NCBI RefSeq assembly: GCF_035818475.1
Contig: NZ_JAYMGV010000001.1
Span: 496,001 to 560,000, forward strand
Source: Cognatitamlana sp035818475
Lineage (GTDB): Bacteria; Bacteroidota; Bacteroidia; Flavobacteriales; Flavobacteriaceae
DNA length: 64,000 nt
Direction: 5' to 3'
Position 1 is the first letter of the stretch. Every line of letters starts with the position of its first letter. Made by a program: the position numbers and the translations under genes. Positions 46,329 through 54,486 of this stretch are shown in pieces. A model generated the notes under the pieces. That model was not told the origin of the DNA, did no database searches, and worked only from the letters and a program-made list of their open reading frames with translations.

Positions 46329-46625
46329 TTAAAGATATTCCTGAACTATACCTATAAGCGTATTGGCATCCTGCTCACCGCTTTGCCGCCATTTCATTTC
46401 GCCATCCTTATAAATAATAAGCGTAGGTAAGCTTTTTACCCGCAAAGCATCAGCAAGTTCCTGATTTTTATCAACGTCAATTTTTATCACTTTAGCCTTG
46501 TCTCCAAGTGCCGCAGCAACATCTCTTAAAACAAGATGCATAGGCTCTGACTGGTCATTCCATTCTGTATAAAAATCTAACAAAACAGGAATTTCGACAT
46601 CTATAAGTTCCCCGAATTTCGACAT
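46329..46625 (-). CDS. Thioredoxin-fold protein lacking the CxxC active site
   Basis: 98 residues. The thioredoxin fold is plain: PVLLDFYTEW (active-site strand), VIKIDVDKNQELADALRVKS, cis-proline motif LPTLIIYKDGE, and the final helix. Where thioredoxin has WCGPC, this protein has WNDQS, so both redox cysteines are gone and no other Cys exists. It cannot be a dithiol oxidoreductase. It may bind a partner or act as a chaperone or regulator. The frame is intact with normal length, so it is not a decayed gene. It is monocistronic and convergent with the deacetylase gene. Confidence 0.88.
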   Translation of the reverse strand: MSKFGELIDVEIPVLLDFYTEWNDQSEPMHLVLRDVAAALGDKAKVIKIDVDKNQELADALRVKSLPTLIIYKDGEMKWRQSGEQDANTLIGIVQEYL

Positions 46626-46772
46626 ACTTTATTGTTTATTAGTCAAATACACTTTTACAAACCTACGTATTTTTTTCATATTACCTACAATTACCATAGG
46701 ATATCAAATACATACCTCAAGTATTATTATAAAAATAAGCAATTTCTGTTCAAGTGCAACATTAAATAATGA

Positions 46773-48005
46773 TTAAGCATTTAAGCTCCCTTTTTTAAGC
46801 TCTATGACCGTAATCTCAGGCCAAATCCCTACACGACCGGGAAATGCTAAATATCCAAAACCCCTGTTTACATTAATATACTGCCCTAGTTCTTTATAAA
46901 TTCCGGCCCAATATTTATAACGCCATTTCACAGGACTCCATTTAAACCAACCCGGAATCTCAATTCCAAACTGCATCCCGTGGGTATGCCCGCTTAAAGT
47001 CAGGTGATAATGATAATCATCATGAATAACCTCCTTTTCCCAATGGGACGGGTCATGACTCATTAATATTTTAAAATCATCTTTTTGCACATGTGCGGAC
47101 GCTTTCTTCAAATCTCCCGCTTTCTTAAATCCACCGGCGCCCCAATTTTCCACACCAACCAAAGCAATGCGTTCGCCATCCCTTTCCAGGAAACGATTTT
47201 CATTCAATAGCAGGTCAAACCCAATGTCTTTTTGTAAAAGCTTCAGGTCTTCTAAATTTTTGCGTTTAACATCTTCTGATTCCCACTTTACATAATCCCC
47301 ATAGTCATGATTTCCTAAAACAGAATACAATCCGTCTTTGGCTCGTAGTTTACCAAACACCTCCTTATAAGGCACTAATTCTTCCGCTTTATTATTTACA
47401 ATATCTCCGGTAAACAATATCACATCACTTTCCTGCTCGTTAATCAGGTTTACTGCATATTTCACCTTATCCATATTATCAAAACTTCCCGAGTGAATAT
47501 CACTGATTTGTGTTAGCTTATAACCGTCAAAAGCTTCCGGTAAGTCTTCAAAATGAAGGGTATATCTTAAAACTTTATAGTTGTATTTTCCTTTGTAAAT
47601 ACCGTAAAGAATCGAGGCAAAAGGAACCGCTGCCAACCCTAAGGCTATTTTAGAGATAAAGCCTCGCCTGGAAGGTAAATAATTTCCTTTGGCAGCACTG
47701 CCTTCAGTAAAATATCTGAAAATAGCCTGAGGCACCCTAAAGATATCTTCTGCAAACATAACACCCAATAGTATCATTTTGGGTACTAACAATGCAATAA
47801 AGAACCCAAAAGCATAAGCCTGGGCATTACCAAAATCACCTCTGTTTAAGTTAAATATCCGAAATACAAAATTACCAATAACTAAAAGTGACAACACCCA
47901 ATATATGATATTTAACCATAGATTTCTAGAAACTGTCTTAAAAGCCTGGTAAGCATAAATATCAATTATTCCGAAGATAATTATAAAAATAATCCAGCGT
48001 AGCAT
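46773..48005 (-). CDS. Membrane-anchored metallophosphoesterase
   Basis: 410 residues. Four membrane helices occupy about 1-25, 31-50, 65-88 and 118-140. The calcineurin-like domain follows with all metal motifs: QISDIHSGS, LFTGDIVNN, VLGNHDYGDY, ILMSHDPSHW and LSGHTHGMQFG. The arrangement is like YkuE/LpxH-type membrane phosphoesterases, which hydrolyse phospholipid-linked phosphates or sugar nucleotides; the substrate is not clear from sequence. It lies alone between the thioredoxin-like gene and cutC, with about 90-150 bases on each side. Confidence 0.9.
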   Translation of the reverse strand: MLRWIIFIIIFGIIDIYAYQAFKTVSRNLWLNIIYWVLSLLVIGNFVFRIFNLNRGDFGNAQAYAFGFFIALLVPKMILLGVMFAEDIFRVPQAIFRYFTEGSAAKGNYLPSRRGFISKIALGLAAVPFASILYGIYKGKYNYKVLRYTLHFEDLPEAFDGYKLTQISDIHSGSFDNMDKVKYAVNLINEQESDVILFTGDIVNNKAEELVPYKEVFGKLRAKDGLYSVLGNHDYGDYVKWESEDVKRKNLEDLKLLQKDIGFDLLLNENRFLERDGERIALVGVENWGAGGFKKAGDLKKASAHVQKDDFKILMSHDPSHWEKEVIHDDYHYHLTLSGHTHGMQFGIEIPGWFKWSPVKWRYKYWAGIYKELGQYINVNRGFGYLAFPGRVGIWPEITVIELKKGSLNA

Positions 48006-48092
48006 AGTCTTTTTATCAAATATAATGGTAATCTAAGTTACAGTTAAAAAAAACCAGATTTATTTAACTTATAGTTAAGATTTTAATCCTAA

Positions 48093-48815
48093 TCACTCAA
48101 CGGCCTTCAATATATCTTTGATAATACGCTTATCAGAATAGCATGTCACTGCATCATCAAAAAACCTGATACTATTCATAGGAACTTTAGGCTGTTCATC
48201 CATTACCTCTATGGTAGTAGCTGAAACATGGATTTCAGTAAAACCAGCCTGTTTGAACAACGCTGCATTACCAGAGTTAATACCTCCACCGGGAAGTATC
48301 TCAATAGCTCCTTTAGACAATGCATGTAATTCTGAAAGTAGTGCCATCCCTTTTTCAGCTGAAGTTTGCTGACCAGAAGTTAATACGCGATTAACACCAA
48401 TTTCAATTAATTGCTGCAAAGCTTCTTTAGGGTTTGGCACCCAATCAAAAGCACGATGGAAAGTAAAATCTAAGGGTTTTGAAAGTTCTACCAATATTTT
48501 GGTTTGTTCAACATCAACACTATTATCGGCATTTAAAATTCCGGACACTATACCTTTGCAACCTAAGCGTTTACACATTTCAATATCTTGCTTTATAATA
48601 GCAATATCTTCTTTAGTATAGGTAAAACGCCCACTTTTAGGTCTAATTAATACATATACAGGAATAGACAAAGCTTTAACAACCTGTTTTATCAACCCGT
48701 ATGATGGTGTTATGCCACCAACAGCCAGTTCAGAACATAATTCAATTCGATGAGCCCCAGCTTCCTGCGCATTGATAGCTGATTGGTAAGAGTTAGCACA
48801 AACTTCAAGAAGCAT
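48093..48815 (-). CDS. cutC: CutC family protein (copper homeostasis)
   Basis: 240 residues, a TIM barrel. Conserved stretches are LLEVCANSYQSAINAQEAGA, RIELCSELAVGGITPSYGLI, VYVLIRPKSGRFTYT, TFHRAFDW and ILPGGGINSGN. CutC was linked to copper tolerance in E. coli, although its biochemical role is unresolved and the copper phenotype has been questioned. No copper pump or chaperone is nearby. Start ATG 48815. Confidence 0.92.
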   Translation of the reverse strand: MLLEVCANSYQSAINAQEAGAHRIELCSELAVGGITPSYGLIKQVVKALSIPVYVLIRPKSGRFTYTKEDIAIIKQDIEMCKRLGCKGIVSGILNADNSVDVEQTKILVELSKPLDFTFHRAFDWVPNPKEALQQLIEIGVNRVLTSGQQTSAEKGMALLSELHALSKGAIEILPGGGINSGNAALFKQAGFTEIHVSATTIEVMDEQPKVPMNSIRFFDDAVTCYSDKRIIKDILKAVE

Positions 48816-49004
48816 AAGTATAGTATTTTAGACTACCAAATTCTGAATTATAAATCAAAAAATCAAAAATAGTTTTGTAGCTTTGATTTCTTTGTCTTGT
48901 ATAGGGTGCAATCAGGGAGTGTTTTTAAGTCAACAGACCATGTTAACCTCTCAATAGTACTCTATTTAAGATGTTTAAATTCATTATAACACCATTTTGA
49001 TACA

Positions 49005-51857
49005 ATGCCTGATCAAAAACGCCTTTTTTTAGTTGATGCTTATGCCCTTATTTTTCGCGGTTATTATGCTTTTATAAAAAACCCCAGGATCAATTCTAAA
49101 GGAGAAGACACTTCAGCCATAATGGGCTTTATGAACTCTTTATTGGATGTTATTAAACGTGAACGCCCCGATCATTTAGCCGTTTGTTTTGATAAGGGCG
49201 GAAGTGCAGACCGCGTTGAAATGTATGAAGCCTACAAAGCCAATAGAGACGAAACCCCCGAAGGTATTAAAACAGCTGTTCCTCATATTTATAACATTTT
49301 GAAGGCGATGCACATCCCCATTATGGTAAAGGAAGGCTATGAAGCTGATGATGTTATTGGCACACTTTCACGTCAGGCAGAAAAAGAAGGTTATAAAACC
49401 TATATGGTAACCCCTGATAAAGATTTTGCGCAATTAGTTACTGAAAACATATTTATGTACCGCCCCGTATTTGGCGGAGGCTATGAAACCTGGGGCATTC
49501 CTGAGGTTCAGAAAAAATTTGAGATAGAAGATCCTTTACAAGTCATAGACTTTTTAGGTATGATGGGAGATTCCAGTGACAACATTCCGGGACTTCCGGG
49601 TGTTGGAGAAAAAACCGCTAAAAAGTTTTTGGCTCAATTTGGAAGCATGGAAGGCCTGTTGGCCAATACAGATCAGCTAAAAGGCAAGATGAAGGAAAAA
49701 GTTGAAGCCAATGGAGAGCTCGGGTTGCTTTCAAAAAAGCTGGCGACCATTATGCTGGATGTTCCGGTAGAATTTAATGCCAAAGACTTTGAATTAGATC
49801 ATCCTGATATTGAAAAAGTTAAAGATATATTTCAGGAATTAGAATTCAGACGACTAACTGATAATTTCTTAAAAACATTTGCTACCGAAAGCACAACAGA
49901 CAGCACTCCTGAAACCTCGGGTACAACAGAACAAAAAGATATTAAAGCCACTCCAAAAGAAATAAAATCTGCCGGAGCAGGTCAGTTTTCATTGTTTGGA
50001 GCAGATCCGTCCAACGAAGCAGAAACTGTTTCAGAATATACCAGAAAAACAGCTGACACCTCACCTCATTTTTATCAAAGCGTGGCTTCTGGTATGGCCA
50101 CAAAATTGTTCATTAAAAACCTAATGAACCAATCTTCAGTATGTTTTGATACGGAAACTACAGGTATCAATCCTATTACTGCAGAATTGGTAGGTATAGC
50201 CTTTTCCTGGGAAATTGGCAAAGGGTTTTATCTGCCTTTCCCGGAAGATAAAAATAAGGCTCAGGAATTAATTGAGCTATTGCGTCCATTCTTTGAAAAT
50301 GAACACATAGAAAAAACAGGTCAGAATTTAAAATACGACATTAAAGTTTTAGCCAAATACAATATTGAAGTAAAAGGCAAATTATTTGACACCATGTTGG
50401 CGCACTATCTTATCAATCCGGACATGCGCCATAATATGGATGTGTTAGCCGAAACGTATTTAAACTATACCCCTATATCTATTGAAACGCTTATTGGCAA
50501 AAAAGGAAAAAACCAATTGTCGATGCGTGAGGTACCCTTAGATAAGCAAACCGAATATGCCGTTGAAGACGCAGACATTACCCTGCAGCTCAAAGCACAT
50601 TTTCAAAACGAATTAAATCAGGCCAGCACCCAAAAGTTATTTGACGAAATTGAGATTCCGTTGCTACGTGTTTTGGCGGCCATGGAATTAGAAGGGATAA
50701 ACTTAGACAAAGCGTTTTTAAATAGCCTATCCGAAGAATTAGACCGGGACATCAAAACTTTGGAAAGTAAAATTTACACTGAGGCCGGTGAAGAATTTAA
50801 TATTGCATCTCCAAAACAACTGGGAGTTATTTTGTTTGAAAAACTAAAGTTGGTAGATAAACCTAAAAAAACAAAATCAGGGCAATACTCCACTGCCGAA
50901 GATGTATTAAGCTATTTAGCCAAAGACCATGAGATCATTCAAAATATATTAGATTTTAGAGGACTATCAAAACTAAAGAGCACCTATGTTGACGCTTTAC
51001 CAGTCCAGGTAGAAGATACTACCGGTCGTGTTCATACGGATTACATGCAAACTGTTGCAGCTACCGGGCGTTTAAGCAGTAACAATCCAAATTTACAGAA
51101 TATCCCCATCAGAACAGAACGTGGACGACAAGTGCGTAAGGCCTTTATTCCAAGACATGAAGACTACACCTTATTAGCTGCCGATTACTCACAAATAGAG
51201 CTTCGTATTATTGCAGCTTTAAGTAAAGAAGAGACTATGATATCGGCATTTAAAAACGGTGAAGATATTCATGCCTCTACAGCGTCTAAAGTATTTAATG
51301 TCCCTATTGAAGAAGTCACCCGCGAGCAACGAAGCAATGCCAAAACTGTGAACTTTGGTATTATTTATGGGGTTTCGGCCTTTGGATTAAGTAATCAAAC
51401 CAACTTATCCAGAGCAGAATCTAAAGCATTAATAGACACCTATTATGCCACATATCCCAAACTGCGGAATTATATTAGCGACCAGGTTGATTTTGCCAGA
51501 GACCATGGCTATGTTCAAACCGTTTTGGGACGCCGACGCTATTTAAAGGATATCAATTCCAGAAATGCTGTAGTGCGCGGGGCTGCAGAACGAAATGCTG
51601 TAAATGCACCTATTCAGGGAAGTGCCGCAGATATTATTAAAATAGCCATGATCAACATTCATCAAAAGCTAAATGAAGGCAACTTTAAAACCAAAATGTT
51701 ATTACAGGTACATGATGAACTGGTATTTGACACATATAAACCAGAATTGGAAACCATTAAAGCTCTGGTAAAAACCGAAATGGAAAATGCGTACAAGCTG
51801 GACGTGCCTTTGGATGTTGATTTAGATATTGGTGATAATTGGCTGGAAGCACATTAA
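49005..51857 (+). CDS. polA: DNA polymerase I
   Basis: 950 residues with all three domains. 5'-3' exonuclease (1-290; LFLVDAYALIFRGYYAF, YEADDVIGTL, PGVGEKTAKK). 3'-5' exonuclease (about 350-530) with an intact catalytic set: FDTETTG near 379, GQNLKYDIK, and YAVEDADITL. Polymerase (about 560-950) with motif A LLAADYSQIELR (~722), motif B RSNAKTVNFGIIYG (~770) and motif C LLQVHDELVFD (~899). It acts in repair, Okazaki-fragment processing and gap filling. Proofreading residues being kept distinguishes it from the many PolA proteins with a dead exonuclease domain. A short, diverged copy of its 3' end lies at 52702-52773 beyond the next gene. Confidence 0.98.
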   Translation: MPDQKRLFLVDAYALIFRGYYAFIKNPRINSKGEDTSAIMGFMNSLLDVIKRERPDHLAVCFDKGGSADRVEMYEAYKANRDETPEGIKTAVPHIYNILKAMHIPIMVKEGYEADDVIGTLSRQAEKEGYKTYMVTPDKDFAQLVTENIFMYRPVFGGGYETWGIPEVQKKFEIEDPLQVIDFLGMMGDSSDNIPGLPGVGEKTAKKFLAQFGSMEGLLANTDQLKGKMKEKVEANGELGLLSKKLATIMLDVPVEFNAKDFELDHPDIEKVKDIFQELEFRRLTDNFLKTFATESTTDSTPETSGTTEQKDIKATPKEIKSAGAGQFSLFGADPSNEAETVSEYTRKTADTSPHFYQSVASGMATKLFIKNLMNQSSVCFDTETTGINPITAELVGIAFSWEIGKGFYLPFPEDKNKAQELIELLRPFFENEHIEKTGQNLKYDIKVLAKYNIEVKGKLFDTMLAHYLINPDMRHNMDVLAETYLNYTPISIETLIGKKGKNQLSMREVPLDKQTEYAVEDADITLQLKAHFQNELNQASTQKLFDEIEIPLLRVLAAMELEGINLDKAFLNSLSEELDRDIKTLESKIYTEAGEEFNIASPKQLGVILFEKLKLVDKPKKTKSGQYSTAEDVLSYLAKDHEIIQNILDFRGLSKLKSTYVDALPVQVEDTTGRVHTDYMQTVAATGRLSSNNPNLQNIPIRTERGRQVRKAFIPRHEDYTLLAADYSQIELRIIAALSKEETMISAFKNGEDIHASTASKVFNVPIEEVTREQRSNAKTVNFGIIYGVSAFGLSNQTNLSRAESKALIDTYYATYPKLRNYISDQVDFARDHGYVQTVLGRRRYLKDINSRNAVVRGAAERNAVNAPIQGSAADIIKIAMINIHQKLNEGNFKTKMLLQVHDELVFDTYKPELETIKALVKTEMENAYKLDVPLDVDLDIGDNWLEAH

Positions 51858-51891
51858 ATATTTTAATAAAACAATTATAAATTTATTATAA

Positions 51892-52656
51892 ATGGAAAAA
51901 GTTACCTGTAGTAAATATGCATTACATTTTTTAGGCAGTTTTTTAACAATTGTAGCATTATCTTTTTTAGGCTGTAAAGAGAAAAACACAAATGCTCCTA
52001 TTGAACAAAGTACTACTGTTGACTCAAGATGGATTTCATTATTTGACGGGAAATCCCTAAAAGGATGGAAACGGTTTAACGCAGACAGCATTGGCCCTAT
52101 TTGGAGTGTAGAAGAAGGCGCAATAAAATGTGATGGTAAAGGGCATGGTGAAGGCAGTGGTGAATATGGAGGTTCTTTAATCACCATAAAGATGTTTGAG
52201 AATTTTGAACTTGAACTAGAATGGAAAATATCTGAAGGGGGAAATAGCGGAATAATGTATCATGTCATTGAAAAACCGGAATATAGTCACGCCTATGCTA
52301 CAGGGCCAGAATATCAGATAAGAGATGATAAAAATGCAAAAGTACAAATCCCAGATAGGCTGACTGGCGCACATTATGGAATTTATGCAGCATCTGATGC
52401 TAAAAAACTTAACCCCATTATGGAATGGAATTCATCAAAAATAATTTATAACAAAGGACATGTTGAGAATTGGCTCAATGGAATAAAAATTATTGAGTTT
52501 GATGAAAATAGCAATGACTACAAGGAACGATACAAAAAAAGCAAATGGGCTTCTGGAAAATACCCTGATTGGAACACGTATAAAAAAGGGGCAATTGCAC
52601 TTCAAGATCATGGTGCAAAAGTGTGGTACAAAAATATTAGAATTAGAAAACTATAA
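51892..52656 (+). CDS. DUF1080 (3-keto-disaccharide hydrolase-like) lipoprotein
   Basis: 254 residues. A lipoprotein signal peptide ends TIVALSFLGC (Cys28). The DUF1080 domain is plain: SRWISLFDGKSLKGWKRFN, GSLITIKMFENFELELEWKI, GGNSGIMYHVIEK, GAIALQDHGAKVWYKNIRI. The family has a concanavalin-like fold. Several members cleave 3-keto-glycosides, so a surface or periplasmic role in sugar breakdown is plausible. No dehydrogenase partner is nearby. It begins 34 bases after polA and is followed by a polA 3'-end remnant, which suggests it arrived by insertion beside polA. Confidence 0.9.
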   Translation: MEKVTCSKYALHFLGSFLTIVALSFLGCKEKNTNAPIEQSTTVDSRWISLFDGKSLKGWKRFNADSIGPIWSVEEGAIKCDGKGHGEGSGEYGGSLITIKMFENFELELEWKISEGGNSGIMYHVIEKPEYSHAYATGPEYQIRDDKNAKVQIPDRLTGAHYGIYAASDAKKLNPIMEWNSSKIIYNKGHVENWLNGIKIIEFDENSNDYKERYKKSKWASGKYPDWNTYKKGAIALQDHGAKVWYKNIRIRKL

Positions 52657-52701
52657 TAATACAACTAATAAATAGCTCTAATTTTCAAATTTCAATCTGT
52701 G

Positions 52702-52773
52702 CTATTGCAGACCCGTAATGAATTGGTTTTTGACATTTATAAACCAGAATTGGAAACCATAAAAAGTGTTCTC
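52702..52773 (+). pseudogene. Remnant of a second polA 3' end (24 codons)
   Basis: Read in frame, 52702-52773 gives LLQTRNELVFDIYKPELETI plus KSVL. This matches the motif C region of the intact polA at 51699-51770 (LLQVHDELVFDTYKPELETI plus KALV). An uninterrupted run of over 20 identical bases lies in the middle. The catalytic His-Asp of motif C is changed to Arg-Asn. Similarity fades on both sides and no start or full domain is present. It is a decayed fragment of polA, from either a local duplication or recombination with incoming DNA. Confidence 0.85.
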
Positions 52774-52858
52774 CGTTCTCTTCATTTATATCTTCAACAG
52801 GAAGATTATTCAGTGTTTTAGATTTATGTTTTATTTAAATACCTTAGCTTAAAACATG

Positions 52859-52939
52859 ACACCTCTATAATCCCCTCTAGGGGATATTTACAAAGGTAAA
52901 TCAGTTGGGTTGTCCCCTTGAGGGGACTTTAGGGGTGTT
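52859..52939. repeat. Paired inverted palindromic repeats before the DUF559 gene
   Basis: ACACCTCTATAATCCCCTCT (from 52859, continuing AGGGGATAT) and its inverted partner TCCCCTTGAGGGGACTTTAG (from 52913, continuing GGGTGTT to 52939) face each other across about 26 bases. Each half itself contains a small palindrome (TCCCCTTGAGGGGA). The right-hand copy is repeated, inverted, after the DUF559 gene at 53342-53368. These fill the rest of the 52657-52957 spacer together with the polA remnant. Confidence 0.85.
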
Positions 52940-52957
52940 ATCTAAGGGTATAAAAAA

Positions 52958-53323
52958 ATGAGAAACAAAATAATCCCATATGACCCAAGTCTGAAGCAAC
53001 TTGCCAGACAATTAAGAAAAAACAGCACATTACCAGAAGTACTACTATGGCAGAACATAAAAAAACGTGCCTTTGGTGTACAGTTTCACAGACAAGTTCC
53101 CATGCTAAACTATATTGTTGATTTTTATTGTCATGAAATTGGTTTGGCTATTGAAGTTGACGGAAGTAGTCATGACCACAGTTTTCTTTATGATGCAAAA
53201 AGACAAGGAGAACTAGAAAAGTATGGTGTTAAATTTCTGAGGTTTTCAAACCATGAGATTAAAAAGAATATGTTTAGTGTCTTGTTAGTCATTAAAGAAA
53301 CTGTGAAAGAACTGAGTGAATAG
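52958..53323 (+). CDS. DUF559 endonuclease-domain protein
   Basis: 121 residues. The DUF559/Vsr-like restriction-endonuclease fold is shown by ARQLRKNSTLPEVLLWQNIK, FHRQVPMLNYIVDFYC (Asp of the PD-ExK core), LAIEVDGSSH (E-x-D) and LRFSNHEI. Members are predicted nucleases related to very-short-patch repair endonucleases, but their cell role is not established. The gene is bracketed by inverted palindromic repeats (52913-52939 and 53342-53368, about 24 of 27 positions matching), so gene plus repeats form a compact unit of about 460 bases. It has no methyltransferase or other restriction partner nearby. Start ATG 52958, 18 bases after the left repeat. Confidence 0.87.
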   Translation: MRNKIIPYDPSLKQLARQLRKNSTLPEVLLWQNIKKRAFGVQFHRQVPMLNYIVDFYCHEIGLAIEVDGSSHDHSFLYDAKRQGELEKYGVKFLRFSNHEIKKNMFSVLLVIKETVKELSE

Positions 53324-53341
53324 TTTTAGGTATCCTATAAA

Positions 53342-53368
53342 AACACCCCTATAATCCCCTCGAGGGGA
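53342..53368. repeat. Right-hand palindromic repeat after the DUF559 gene
   Basis: AACACCCCTATAATCCCCTC (continuing GAGGGGA) is the inverted match of 52913-52939 and closely resembles the outer copy at 52859. It starts 19 bases after the DUF559 stop. The GGGG/CCCC palindrome could also act as a transcript-end hairpin. Confidence 0.85.
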
Positions 53369-53417
53369 TATTTGGAAAGAATTATCTCCCTTAAAGAACA
53401 TAAAAACACTTTTAATT

Positions 53418-53774
53418 ATGACAATTGAACAATTAGTAAACAAATGGTTTGAAGTCTGGGAACGTGGTGATTTTGAAAATATTCCCGTTTCTAAAAACTT
53501 TTCACATACAAGCCCCTACGGCACAATTAACGGAAAAAGCACCTATCTCAATTTAATAAAGGACAATAAAGATCAATTTTTAGGTCATACATTTGTTATC
53601 CATGACATGATTTCTGAGGATAATAAAGCCTGTGTTCATTATTCAGCTATTAAAGAAGATTTTAAATTGAATGTCAGTGAATGGCATTATAGCAAAAACA
53701 ATCTCATAGAAAAAATAATAGCCCATTATCATATTGGTAATATTAGAGAAGATAAACAATTAAATAACCTTTAA
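53418..53774 (+). CDS. SnoaL/NTF2-like small protein
   Basis: 118 residues. The pattern (MTIEQLVNKWFEVWERGDFE, ISKNFSHTSPYGTINGKSTY, a run of beta strands and the end NNLIEKIIAHYHIGN) fits the SnoaL-like/NTF2-like cone fold, used by small ligand-binding proteins, isomerases and cyclases. No specific function can be assigned. It begins 49 bases after the right DUF559 repeat. It ends 19 bases before the stop of the next, convergent gene. Confidence 0.75.
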   Translation: MTIEQLVNKWFEVWERGDFENIPVSKNFSHTSPYGTINGKSTYLNLIKDNKDQFLGHTFVIHDMISEDNKACVHYSAIKEDFKLNVSEWHYSKNNLIEKIIAHYHIGNIREDKQLNNL

Positions 53775-53793
53775 GACAATTCGGCTTTTATTT

Positions 53794-54363
53794 CTAGAGA
53801 TTATCTATATCCGGTTTTATGGTCACCGTAACCGTAATAGAAACATCTGTTATAAAGCTTACGGGATTATCAGAAACAGTACCATGATACACAAAGCCAA
53901 TTGATCTGAACTTGGAAATAGCATTATTAACTTTGGAAAAATCCTCTTCTATAGTGAATACGGTATTATTAAAATCTGCCTGTGCCAGGTTAGTTACTGC
54001 CGTATCATAAGATTCAACCGATTGACCTGTGGAGAACGTTATTTGCCCCTCTACCATAGCATCAGGGTTGCCTTCAACATTTTTAAAAAAATAACGTATA
54101 CTATTGATTTCAATTTTTGTTATCTCATCCGGATCACCAAGAAAATCAACAATATTAGGATCTTGTGCAAAATCCCAAAACCCCATGTTTGATTCAAAGC
54201 TCACTGTTTCATCAGATGAACTGGCATGAGGAACATCAACTTCTAATTCGGTTATAAAAGTAGACTGTACTTCAAACTCTTCTTCAAACAGTTCTTCCAA
54301 ATCTTCACAACCAAAACTCAGTCCCAAAAATAATAACCATACAAAAACACTATAAGGCTTCAT
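53794..54363 (-). CDS. Putative lipoprotein, unknown function
   Basis: 189 residues. A lipoprotein signal peptide ends LGLSFGC (Cys19), followed by an acidic stretch (EDLEELFEEEFEV). The rest is mostly beta strands with the closing ISFITDVSITVTVTIKPDI-type segment. I recognise no domain. Similar flavobacterial lipoproteins of about 190 residues are usually annotated hypothetical. It stands alone, divergent from the next gene. Confidence 0.75.
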   Translation of the reverse strand: MKPYSVFVWLLFLGLSFGCEDLEELFEEEFEVQSTFITELEVDVPHASSSDETVSFESNMGFWDFAQDPNIVDFLGDPDEITKIEINSIRYFFKNVEGNPDAMVEGQITFSTGQSVESYDTAVTNLAQADFNNTVFTIEEDFSKVNNAISKFRSIGFVYHGTVSDNPVSFITDVSITVTVTIKPDIDNL

Positions 54364-54486
54364 AACTATTAAGGTATTAACATTTTAAGTAAAATTATAA
54401 CACCTTCTCAATCAATCAAATACCTAATTATAGGTATTTGATGCTCTAAAAACTGTTAATAGCTTTGTTATAAAACCTTTACAGTC

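Noticed and set aside
46329..46625. Decayed thioredoxin pseudogene
   Set aside because: Frame, length and fold motifs are intact and only the redox site is replaced, so a functional redox-independent protein is more likely.
51822..52187. 121-codon minus-strand frame overlapping the polA end and DUF1080 start
   Set aside because: Both plus-strand genes are well supported and the minus-strand product shows no domain; a shadow frame.
52958..53323. Part of a restriction-modification system
   Set aside because: No methyltransferase, specificity subunit or other defence gene lies nearby; the DUF559 gene is alone with its repeats.
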